From Geosiphon pyriformis (lineage: Eukaryota; Glomeromycota; Glomeromycetes; Archaeosporales; Geosiphonaceae): a stretch of DNA of 64,000 bases. Shown in pieces: positions 37,511 to 48,622 of this stretch (the stretch's first letter is position 1; every line of letters starts with the position of its first letter). Both the position numbers and the translations under genes were made by a program. Location of the stretch: NCBI GenBank assembly GCA_016748015.1, contig JAAOMT010000718.1, positions 235,738-299,737 of the forward strand. The letters run 5' to 3'. Below the pieces are notes generated by a model. It ran no database searches, was not told the DNA's origin, and was given only the letters and a program-made list of their open reading frames with translations.

Positions 37511-38175
37511 ATAAAAGAGATTTTGGGAAGATAAAAATTATAAATGATCAAATATCATAAAAGGTTATTAAAATCTATCTCGCGTGACCAAAAAGGTGTC
37601 GGTCAAATGTTTTATGCTCTAAGACAATTATAGAAATCAGAGTAGATTCAGAACCTTATCAAGTTAGCAGAGATTTATTATTAAAATGCTTATCTGCTAT
37701 TTGCATTTGTGAAATTATATAATTTCATGCGACTAACCCAATAGACCCTTTTGGGTTGGGGAAAAAATTGAACGAATCTAAGGAAAAATCTTTTTGATGG
37801 TATCACCAACTGACGACTGTCATTTTACTAAAATTACATCGTAGCCTAGAATCTCTTTATTTTCTCCACCAGAAAGTCCATTTGAGCGCTACCTCTCTCT
37901 TTACGCGAAGATTGAAGTGAACCAAAGCTCCTCCTCAAACCGGTGGCCTTTGACCATATTCTCGATTCGAAGTAGTTCCATAGGAACTACTTCGTTTTTC
38001 TGCTTCCTTCCTCTTTCCTATTATTAATAACACACAAATTATATACAAGCAGTAATTTGTCCCGGTGACAGCCATCTTACAATAAATAATAGAATTTGGA
38101 AGATTTGCAATAGAATTTGGTTTATTCTTATTGCTTTTGTGTACCTAATATTTTAACTGGAATTTATCACTTCAC
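37511..38175. promoter_or_regulatory. Divergent upstream region of the VPS9 and NIPA genes
   Basis: It lies between divergent start codons. A perfect 12-bp stem hairpin sits at 37968-37994. I see no TATA box in a convincing position and no open frame. Confidence 0.4.
37968..37994. repeat. Perfect 12-bp stem, 3-nt loop inverted repeat
   Basis: CGAAGTAGTTCC, loop ATA, GGAACTACTTCG, followed by a T-run. It lies 182 bp before the NIPA start codon. It may be a protein-binding palindrome or an RNA hairpin in the 5' UTR; it resembles a bacterial terminator only by chance. Confidence 0.85.
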
Positions 38176-39708
38176 ATGATTGAAGATAAATACATTGGGC
38201 TCTCCCTAGCCATCTGTTCCAGTTTAGCAATTGGAACCTCTTTTATTATAACAAAAAAAGGTCTCATTGGCGCGACAGATAAACATGGTAAGTTAATCTC
38301 CATTATTTTAAGTTTTTTGTCTTGAAAGAAAGTACTTCAGCAACGGTAATTCACTTTGGCTCTTTTACTACCGGAAAATTCTAAGGTTCTGCAAGTGATG
38401 ACCATAAGTATCTAAGAAATCCGACATGGTGGGTTGGAATGTTCACGAGTATGTAAAATTGAGTATTTATCTCTATTTGTGGTTTTGCTTTGACCCAAAA
38501 TCGCTCGTAAGGATATTTGCCGATCAGGAATCCATATTTTTTTATTCCTGACCTTTCTGTCGATTTTGAAAGTGGTTATCGGTGAATTGGCTAATTTCGC
38601 GGCATATTCATTTGCACCTGCAATTCTTGTCACTCCTCTTGGTGCCCTTAGTGTATTGATCGGGTCAGTATTTTTTTAACAAATCAATTTAAATTCATCT
38701 TATTATAAAAACTGTGTTTAACCAAAAATGATTAAATCAAACAGGGCTGTACTTGCATCGTTGTTTCTCGACGAAAAACTGGGGCGTGATGGAACTGTTG
38801 GATGTGGATTATGTTTGATTGGCTCAGTCATGATCATATTACATGCTCCAGGTGATAAAGATATTCGCACTGTCGATCAAATTTTGAATTATGCCCTCAA
38901 ATCTGGTTTGTAAAGATTTTGTTTCCTGGAATTTCAGGAATTTCAATAATATTAACAAAAAAACCTTTAACAAACAGGATTTATGACATATTGTTTGTTT
39001 GTCCTTATTTTCACTGTTTTTATGATAATAAGAATTGTTCCTAGATATGGAAAGAGGAATCCACTGGTCTATCTTTCAATTTGTTCATTGGTTGGATCTA
39101 TTTCTGTTATGTCTTGTAAAGGATTTGGCATTGCACTAAAGCTGACCTTTGCTGGCAATAACCAATTCTCCCACCCTTCAACTTATGTATTTGTGATTAT
39201 ATCAGCCGTTTGTATTGTGACGCAAATGAATTATTTTAACAAAGCGCTTGATCAATTCTCCACAAATCTGTAAGTTTCAAAAAATTGGTTAAATTATCTT
39301 TTTTATTAATTTATTAATACATTTTTTTTTGACCATTTCAAAATTCCATCAAGTGTAAATCCTATATATTATGTCTTATTTACAACTTCAACAATAGCAG
39401 CATCTGTCATTCTCTTTCAAGGATTCAACACTAGTGATGGAGTAAATGTCGCTAGTCTTTTTTGTGGATTTTTGACGATATTTGCCGGAGTTTATCTTTT
39501 AAATACGGCAAGATCAGAATTCTCCGGCATTTTGGATAAATTACCTATGCATCAAAATGGAAATGGGATCGTTCGTGCCTCATTAACAGATGATAGCCGA
39601 AATTCAATTGCATTAATAAGAGATGCTACTCTTCTCCGTGCTTTTAACGAAGAAAATATTGGTTTAACGGAATTACGAGAAGATTCTTCTGAATCAGATG
39701 AAGAATGA
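38176..39708 (+). CDS. NIPA-type magnesium transporter
   Basis: Six exons: 38176-38287, 38386-38448, 38573-38663, 38745-38905, 38978-39269 and 39354-39708, about 357 residues. The start gives TM1 (GLSLAICSSLAIGTSFIITK), followed by NPTWWVGMFT. The family core is GELANFAAYSFAPAILVTPL, then GALSVLIGAVLASLFLDEKL and GSVMIILHAPGD. About nine membrane segments can be read. NIPA proteins are Mg2+ transporters of the DMT superfamily at the plasma membrane or endosomes. The C-terminal tail is acidic and Ser-rich (EDSSESDEE). It is the last gene before repeat-rich DNA. Confidence 0.93.
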
Positions 39709-40339
39709 AGAACAGCGTCTTTTTTACCAGTCATCCATCCACTTTGGATTAGAGTTAGCAGAACGAAACAAAAGAAGTGACTTAAAAACAAACTGTCCTC
39801 CCATCAACGAAAATTTCACGAGTTATCCTATGATATTGAGAATACCAATTTCTAAGTCTCAACAGCGACTGAAGGGTGTCAGTAAACTGAAAATGAAATA
39901 ATAGATACATTAAATGGATTGGAATACTTATCAAAGAACATTTTCTTAACATATCGTCTTCCCAATCGCGAAACCTCGTACTGGATGCGAACTATATTAT
40001 AATGATGTTACTTTCTTTAATGTACATTACCTGATTTTTTGATTTTTTTAGAAATCTTTTAACAAAGTACTTGTAATCATATTAATTCCCATTGATCTTA
40101 TTATATAAAGACATAAATTTACATTCTCTTTTGATTTGCGACTAAATTTTTCTGAAATACAAAGTTTTAATAGCATTCTTTAGTTCACGTTAATAATATA
40201 AATACATAACGCAACATTAGATTATTAAAATTTAGGCATAAAAATGGTTATGTGTGTTTAAGTCTTTGATTTTGTATTCAATAATTTAACAAAAAAAAAC
40301 AATTGTTGCAATAGTTTTATTTGATAAATAATTTTTTTA
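39709..40339. other. AT-rich 3' flank of the NIPA gene
   Basis: No gene is supported. Composition becomes more AT-rich to the right, up to the first LINE remnant. Confidence 0.45.
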
Positions 40340-40397
40340 GCCTTGATTGGCTCGGGTGACTGGTCACGTGTAGAAAGTGCATGAGCTGTGTTGTTAA
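40340..40397 (+). mobile_element. LINE 3'-end remnant (3' UTR hairpin only)
   Basis: The conserved hairpin motif (perfect GTGACTGGTCAC core) and some 25 bp of adjacent 3' UTR are similar to 13285-13340. No coding part remains. It is followed by an A-run and (TA)n. Confidence 0.7.
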
Positions 40398-41044
40398 AAA
40401 AGATATATATATATACGTATACATCAAATACATTATATCTTTAAATTTTAATTATTTTATTAATACAGTTTTAATCCAAAAAATCCCAACTCTATAAATT
40501 TAAATTAAATTAATATAATCGATAATTATATTATATGTTTTTGAAAATATAGAAAACTTCCAATGATAAATATGTAAACCATTTTTTAGAAATGAAGTAA
40601 TTAATTTCTTTATAATCATTTATTATAATAATTTGTTTAAATTTTGTTATTTCGGGGTTTTTTTAAATTAAAAAAGTTTCATGTATAAAATGTATATATA
40701 TATATTTATACCATTATAAAAATCTTGTATATGAAAATTATTTAATAATTAATAATAATGAATATTTTAAAATAAAAAATATTTATTATTACACATTCGA
40801 TAAAGGCACTAAATATTTTTATCGTTTGTTTAAAATGAAATTATAACAAAAAAATTAAAAAATTATTATTATTATTTAGATAGCGACATCTAAGATTTTC
40901 TAATAGAAAACAAACAATAAACCTTTTTATTTATATGAGTTTTTTTCCTTTTCTTTCTAAAGCATTCAAATGAAATAAATAAATTAATAAATTAATAAAT
41001 AAATAAAATGAATTTATTATTATTATTATTATTATTAAATGCTT
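40398..41044. other. AT-rich spacer with simple repeats between two LINE ends
   Basis: It includes (TA)n near 40405, AAATTAAT-type repeats near 40975-41010 and (TTA)n at about 41013-41035. No gene. Confidence 0.55.
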
Positions 41045-41225
41045 ACATGTGACCAGCCACTCGAGCCGGCCAAGGCTACACTACTGCGCAAACCAAAACC
41101 AACTGCAAAAGCTTCAACAATGCCGAGCATGTGAACCATTCCATTAGACATACTATTAGATAAATCATGTAAATTATAGAGAGCAAATATATTATTGCCA
41201 ATTAAACCACTTTTCTTTATTGCAG
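41045..41225 (-). pseudogene. LINE 3'-end fragment: end of ORF2 and 3' UTR motif
   Basis: On the minus strand it reads SNGMVHMLGIVEAFAVGFGL, which aligns with the LINE C-terminus at about 13165-13225 (SNRMVRLFGVVKFFAVNFGY). The last ~20 codons are deleted and the hairpin motif follows at 41045-41077. It joins directly to the hypermutated block on its right. Confidence 0.8.
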
Positions 41226-44200
41226 ATCTATATTTAGATCTATATAACTACATTTTTTTTCTATAATTTATTATTAATTCTCATGTAAAAGAGACCAAAG
41301 TAAACAGACCAGTTTAATATTTTTGAAGATTAATACCATCTCAGCAAACCAAATTTTAAAAACAAAACTCTTACATAAAGCAATATATAAAACATTATCT
41401 AATATATAAGAAAAAAAAAATTATAGAACCAAAAATAACAAAAACAAAATACCAGTAAATAAAATCCAAAACTTAGCCAAATCTGTTAACAACTTTATAT
41501 AAATTGTTGTATCTAATTTGCATATAAAAACATAATCCAAAAACTATATTTTATTATAATAAAAACAAAAAATTCAAAAGTATTATTTATTATATAACTA
41601 TTTTTAAATAACAATAAGTAAATATTTATAAACAACTTTATTCAAATAAGTACATAAACTAGTCATAAATTTACTAGTAAAATTTGATTATATATGAAAA
41701 TTAAAATATTAAATCAAAAAATACAACACTAGTTTATATTTTTAATTATATTATTGATTATTATATTAGTATTTAATCTAATTATCTATTAAACATAACA
41801 TATTATTTAATATATATCACAAATAAAATAATAAGTATTATCTAAAATTGTTATTTTATTAGATTAAAAAAACTTTTTACAAATTAAAACAAAAAAATAC
41901 AAAAATAAATAAGTAGTCTTATTAATTAAATTATTAATAATTTTATTGTTAATAATATTAAAATAATTTTTGATTTTATACTAAATAATTAAAATGGTTT
42001 TATTATAAATAGAATTAATAAATTTGCTTTTTTTTAATTCAATAACAATTATAAAAATTTGACAATCTTAAATTAAATTTAAAAATACAAGTATTAAAAG
42101 TTATTTAACTATTAAAATAAACATTAATTATATTATTATAGTTAAAAATCATAGTTTTTATTAACTATTACATATATTAATTACTAATATCATATAATTA
42201 ACCACTCTATTTTTAAGAAATAATCAATAATCTAATTAATAATCTGATTATTAATCTAACTATTAACTTAATTATTAATCTAATTAATAACTTAATTAAT
42301 AACTTAATTGTTAACTTAATTACTAATTTGGTTATTAATTACTTTAAATAGATATATAAACAATATGTTTTTTAGCTTTAAAAAAACATGTTTTAATTTA
42401 CAAAAATATGTTTTAATATATAAAACATATACAAATCAAAATAATAATAATTTTTTTTAAATATTTAATTTTTTCTAATTTGTTTATTTTTTTCAATTTT
42501 TTTTAAGTATCTAAATATTTTGTAATAAAAAATTATTTGTTGATATTTATTTGTAATTATTAATATTGAAAATATTAAATAAATATTACTAAAAAATATA
42601 ATTAATATTTAATATTGAATTTTAAAAGTACTAATATAAAACATAGAATTATACTAATATATTATTTTTTGTTAATAATATAAATTATTATTTTATTTTT
42701 AAATATTCTTATTATTTTTTAAAAAAAATAACAGCTAAAATATTTATAAGACTAATTTTGCACATTAAATTTATACTAATTTAATTTGTTCTTTAAAGTT
42801 GAATTTTCTTTTGATTGTTTTTATTATTATATAATTTTGTTTTATTTTGTTATTTATTAACTTGTTATTCTAATTTATAACAATATTAAATAATAATATA
42901 TATTGAAAAACCAAAAAAATAGCTTGTAATTTAATTAATATAGATAAATCTAAGCTAAAAACATAAATACTAATATTTAAATTCAAATTCTTAAAAATAC
43001 TATAATATTATTAACTATTTTACAAAAACCCAAACTTTTTAATGAATTATTCATGCAAATACTAATAATAAATAAATTTGTTTTTATTAAATACTTTTTA
43101 ATTACAAAAAAAACTACACAAATTATGTATATTTTAATTATTTTAATCATAATTAACAAATAAAACAGTTATATTTAAACTTTTATTTTAAAAAAATTTA
43201 ATAATAATATTAAATTATTAAGACATAAACTCTTTAAAATTTAGTTTTTTCTAGTAATAAAAAGTTTTTTAATTGAAAATTAGTTTATGTTTATTAATTA
43301 AATATTTACTAAAAGTCACACCAAAATTTTTTAAAGAATTAATTATTACATAATATAATAATATATATTAAAATATTAAATATAAAAAAGCTACCAATGA
43401 AATAAAAAGCCATAAGTAAAAAATTTACTAAAATAACATTATAATTTAATAGAATTTTAACTATATTAACCAAAAAATTATTAATTAAACTAATTTTTAA
43501 CTTAATAAAAAATTGCAACAAATTTTTAGAAACTTAATTTGCAATTTACAAATTCAAAAATTAGTGCTTAAAAAACAAATTAATAATATTAAAAATATTA
43601 AAAAAAATTAGCAATAATACAATTTTATTTTCAGCTTAAATTTGTTTAAAAAGTTTTAAATTATACAAAAAAAATAATATAAAGTTTTATTTAAAAAGTT
43701 TCTTAAAAAATTAGCTTTAATTTTTAAGTTTTTACAAATTATTATATTTTATTTTAATACATATTTTTAAAAATAAAACTAAATAACAATTAATTACAAT
43801 ACAACAGAAATTAAATACAAAAATTATTTATTTAAAATAGTTTTTTAAAATTATATTGGCAAAAATTTAATATTAAAATAAGCTTTAGTTAAGTTAAACT
43901 TAAAAAACTATTTATTGGCAAAAAAATACCCAAACATCTGTATAACTTTTTTTTTAACAATTATAATTAATAATTTACTAATAAATAACGATGTATTAAT
44001 AATTTATTAATTAATAAAAATATTTTTAATTTTAAAAAATTTACTTATAATATTAAGAACATACTGTATTATAAATTAATTATTGCTAATTTATATAGTT
44101 TTATTAATAAAAATACTGATAATTAAAAAATATAAAATTTGTTTAACTTTTTACATAACTTATTTTGGTTACAAATTTAATATTAATACAATATTTATAA

Positions 44201-45300
44201 AATTATTTATATTTTTAATCTTATATAATAAAAATTTATAAAAAATTTATTATAGTAAAAAAGAAAAAATCTTATTTTAATTTAAATTATTATGTAATTT
44301 ATAGTTATTTATAAATTTAAAATCTATTATAATATAATTAATTTTATTATTATAGATATTACCAAAAAACTTAATAAATTTATTATATATTTTAATTTTT
44401 TGTAAACTGTTTATTAAGTAAGATCAATTAATCAAATTATATACTTTGTACATATTGTTATAAGTAAATTTAATAATATATAGTCATAATATTTGGTATT
44501 TGTAATTAGATAATAAAAGCTGATTAGATGTAAATAAATTGTTTAATTAATTATATTAATTATTAATCTCTAAAAAATTTTTGGTCTAAAGTTATATTTA
44601 TTGAATTTTTTAATTATAAGACACAAAAATAATATTTCTATAGTTATAATATTATAATTGTATTTCTTTTTAAGCTAATTAAGTACAGTTATTAAAGTTA
44701 GTAATATTTTTTTGCTTTTTTAATAAGCTAATAAAATAAAGTTAATATTTAAATTTAAAGTGGGCTTTTTTCTTTTATTAAACTATTACAAAGTCTATTT
44801 TCAGTCGATTTTTAATGTTATTGCTTTACAAAAAAATAAAAAAATAAAAATAAAAATAAAAATAAAAAAATAAAAATAAAAAAATAAAAAAAACTTAATA
44901 TTTTATTAATTATTATAATTAAAAATAATTGATCTAAGTTGTTAAAATTCCAAAAGCAGTTATATTAATTACATCTGGCTTAAACAAAAATAAACAAACA
45001 ATTAATTAAGTTTTATTAATTAAAATGTTTTAAGATTATAGACTTATAAATAAAATAATAATATTTTATTTAGTAAATTTAAAATATGATAGTTAAAAAA
45101 GTTTTCTTAAACTAAAAATAGAATAAAAATATTTAATAAATTTTTGTATTTTTTTTTCTATTTACTAAAACTAATTATTTTTATATATATTTTCTAGTTT
45201 TATAAAATTACTTTTAATTACATATTATTACTAACTATTACTTATTATTTTAGTTATTGCTTTATTTGTTTATATTATAATTAGTTATTTTTAGCTATTA
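41226..45300 (-). pseudogene. AT-hypermutated LINE ORF2 (minus strand)
   Basis: This block looks like featureless A/T DNA, but its minus strand retains LINE ORF2 in the right order and spacing. At about 44.0-44.07 kb it reads QYVLNIISKFFKIKNIFIN, against QYALKIASEFFKINNISIN in the LINE at about 10.94-11.0 kb. At about 43.86-43.96 kb TKAYFNIKF and LYLISVVL match AKAYSDICF and SYLVFVIL (11.15-11.25 kb). At 43.34-43.52 kb LQFFIKLKIS...NFLVNIVKI matches LQFPVKLHIS...NFLAEIVKI (11.54-11.61 kb). At about 43.25-43.3 kb FGVTFSKYLINKHK and KTF match too. Q and W codons are replaced by stops. A poly(A)n-T simple repeat (44830-44900) and a 12-bp-type array (42220-42350) lie inside. Confidence 0.85.
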
Positions 45301-47458
45301 TTAATAATTTTGTACTTTCTTATATTATTTTGTATTAATTTATGTTATTTCATATTATTTTATATTATTTTATATTATTTTGTATTCTTATATAATGATC
45401 ATGATTTTTTAATTATTTAGATTGTTTTTTTACTTGGATAATATTATTTTTTTTTTAAAAAATTGAGCTTCTGCAAAATCATATTTATCTTCAAAAATTT
45501 TTTCCATATAATATTTTAATGCTGTGTTAAATATTGTTTTTTTTAATATTATAAATTAAAAATTTGTTATCTGTTTAATATTGTTTATTATAATTATATT
45601 TAATATATTGTCTAATAATATGATTAAACTGTATTTAAATATTAAATATAGTTAATATATTGTTTTGTAATATAATATTAAATTGTTTTTTTTTAACAAA
45701 TTTTTCTGTTGAATATTTATTTGTTGTTATTTATGTATAATGTTTATAGTTTTAGTTTTTTTTTTAATTTTAAAAAACTAGTATGTTAGTAGAAACTTTT
45801 TTTTATTTTATGAAGATTTTTAATATATATTTTTTAATAATTGGTTTTATAATTAAGTTGTTTAAAGCTTTTTTGATTTTTTTTATTGTTTTAGTATTTT
45901 TTTTTTTTATATAAAACTAGGAATATTTAGTTTTAATTAAATTTTTGTCTTCTTTTTCTTTGTTTGTATTTCTGTATTATATTTTTTTTATTAATTGTAA
46001 CTTTATTGGTATTATAAATTATTAAATTGTTTTAAATAGTTGTAAAAGTTTTAGAACATTATCTAAAAAATTTATACTTAAATTGTTTTTTTTTGCTTTT
46101 TTTTTAATTTTTTGGTGTTTATATATCTAATTTACATAATTCAAATTTTTTGTTTATAAATTATGTTTAATTATAATGATTGGTTCTAAATTTTATAAAA
46201 TATTTTCGAATTTAATTAATAAAATTTGTGTTTTTAGTTAAAATATAATTGATAATGATTTTTGTATTATATAATAAAGTTTTAAATAATTTCTATGAGT
46301 GGTTTTTTTTTTAAATTTTGTTTTTTAATTGTAATTTGTATGTTTTATTTTCAACAATTTTGTGTATATAATATAGTCTGTTCTATTTTAAATCAAATTT
46401 TTTATTTTATTGCTTTTTTGCTTTGATACAATATAATAATACTTTGTTTTTAATTTTCAATTTAATTAATTAGTTAAATAACTAATTATTATGATTTTTT
46501 ATTTGTTATTTTTGTAAATTACTAATATTGTTAACTGCTGTTTTTTATTTGTTTTTCAGTATTTTTATGAGCTAATATTTTCTTTGATGTAAGATAACTT
46601 TAAAGTTTTCTTTAATAATTGTTTTTGTTAAAAAAAAAAGTATTTCTAATTTAATAAACAATATGGTTTTTTTTATATATTAATTCAAATAATATAAATT
46701 GAATAATATTTTGCTTTAATATTCAGTATATAACTAATACTAAAAATATAAATAAATCCTATTCTTGTGTATTTTTGTAACTTATTTTTGCTAAAGCTTT
46801 ACACAATGTTTAATTAAATTGTTTTATTAATTCATTTATTTACAAATAATATAAAAATAATAAAAGTTATTTGATTTTAAATTATTAACTTAGTTTTGCC
46901 AAAGTGGTATTGACAAAATAAGTTTTTTGATCAAATAATAATTTTTTTGAATATTTATATTAACAAATTAAATTTTGGTATATAAATTTAACTATTGTTT
47001 GAGTGTTTGTAACTTGAATAGCTTAAACTTTTGGCTATTTGATAAAATAGTTTATGATGACAACAATATATTGATTTTTTTTAAAGTAATTAATAAAAAT
47101 CTAACCAAATTAATCTTAATTCTATTAAATATATTTTTGATTAAAATAAGTTAAAATAATTCTATTATTTTGGCTTTTTTTTTCTTTGATAGAAGTTATA
47201 ATCAAAAACATATTTAAATATATCTTTATATATTGTGGACTAATAATATAAATTAATTGTTTTTTCTAATATTATGTTTTTATTAAAGTATTTAGTAATT
47301 GAATTTAAATACATATTGAACAAAACAGTTTTTTTTTGTGTCTTTTATTATTTATTGTAATGTGTTATGGTTTTGGTATTCTTATTAGTATAAATATTTA
47401 TTGTAAATAAAATAATTTCTGGTTTGTTTTTATATGTTATTTTTTTTTTATTTGCTTT
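45301..47458 (+). pseudogene. AT-rich block, probably a plus-strand hypermutated LINE fragment
   Basis: From about 45.3 kb the plus strand turns from A-rich to T-rich. LINE coding strands are T-rich, so this suggests the opposite orientation. At about 46.99-47.15 kb the plus strand gives FNYCLSV and LNIFLIKIS, resembling LNMCLSV and LSKILSDHIS of the LINE RT (10.23-10.4 kb). Near 47.35 kb IVMCYGF resembles IKMCERF (10.6 kb). The matches are weaker than in the left half. A TATATTATTT-type simple repeat lies at about 45325-45395. Confidence 0.5.
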
Positions 47459-47772
47459 ACAAGTGAGGTCTAAACACTATCTAGTGCTATACATCAAAGA
47501 ATTGATCTAAACTAGGTGTAAATCATGTATTTTCTATATGTGACCAGCCACTCAGGCCAATCAGAACAACACTAAACAGCTATATGAACCAAAACTGAGT
47601 TACTTACACCTGAAAAAAACAAACAAGATTTGTGAAAACCAAAACGAACACCAAAAGCATCAGCAATGCCAAGCAATTTGATTACTCTAGCTGACAACTC
47701 AGAGGCCAAACCAGAAACCGAGATGGAAATCAAACTGTCAAGGAAAATCAACCCATATTTCTCCATATACAC
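47459..47772 (-). pseudogene. LINE 3' fragment: last 66 codons of ORF2 and 3' UTR
   Basis: The frame at 47572-47772 ends SGVSNSVLVHIAV and aligns with the LINE C-terminus (ASELSARVIKLLGIADAFGV). The hairpin motif is at 47533-47567 and the 3' UTR matches 13320-13405. The 5' side is cut by the LTR of element C at 47773. It is much less mutated than the adjacent block, so it is a younger insertion. Confidence 0.85.
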
Positions 47773-48622
47773 TGTTACAGGTAACTATTTCTGGTGTTGG
47801 ATTAAATAACAAACCTGTAACTTAGTGCTCAAATCTAGTTACAGTTAATAGTGATCTGAAGGTTTGTGTCTGAAAGATTTGTATCCAAAGGGTTTGGTTG
47901 AGTTCTTTGTATAATGGACAGAGATTCAATGGTAATAGTTTTATCTGTAGCTTCCTGAAACCGCAGTTTTATCAATTTTTTTCTTAGCTTGATGGCTGGT
48001 ATTTCTCCTGGTAAGCTATCCTCAATTGAGTGTTTTACTCTTATTTCCGAGTCTTTTACCAGTCACGTTTATCCTAATGTCAGTACTCTGTGCATTAATC
48101 CTCAATAGAGTTAGTAAACAACAATAAAATCAAGGCAAAAAATAAAGAAAAGAAAAGAAAATAAAAAAAGAAAAGAAATAAGCCAAGGCAATTTGCAAGT
48201 TAGTATTCTATCAATAGCCATGATTAAGAGCTATTGTTCCAGTGTGATTAAGTATCAATTACTATCAACATAAAGTGTTGATAGTGGCAGCAGGTTTAAG
48301 ATAACAAACAGTTATTTATTTGTGGTTTGGAAAGTTGTTTAGATGAAATCTAAACTGAGAGGTCTGTCTTTTCAGCTTCTAATCCTACTGCTATATATAC
48401 ATAATTGAGATTCCCCAATTCCTCAATTCTTCACAACAGGAATCCTGGGATTCTTGGAATTTTGCAATTCCTTTGAGAGAATCCTGTAATTTCTGGAATC
48501 CTGCAATTCCTAAGAGGAATCCTGGAATTCCACATTTTACTATGTCTACTTCTGATTGGCTAATAACTATGCTAATATATATTCCCTATATTTCTATGAG
48601 TAATATTATTCCCTCCTTTTAA
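47773..48622 (-). repeat. 3' LTR and polypurine tract of gypsy C
   Basis: The LTR runs from 48605 (decayed TATTACTC start) to TGTTACA at 47773. The purine tract AAAAGGAGGGAATAA lies just above it (48606-48620). The sequence matches the LTRs at 7978, 48914 and 50471, with the GGAATTCC array at about 48413-48535. Confidence 0.85.

Noticed and set aside
37968-37999. Rho-independent terminator
   Set aside because: Hairpin plus T-run looks like one, but the genome is eukaryotic and the site lies upstream of two divergent genes.
41226-47458. AT-rich block flanked by LINEs as a centromere-like region or mitochondrial DNA insertion
   Set aside because: The left part aligns collinearly to LINE ORF2 on the minus strand, so a mutated repeat explains it without a special chromosome function. 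A centromere role is not excluded but has no evidence in sequence.
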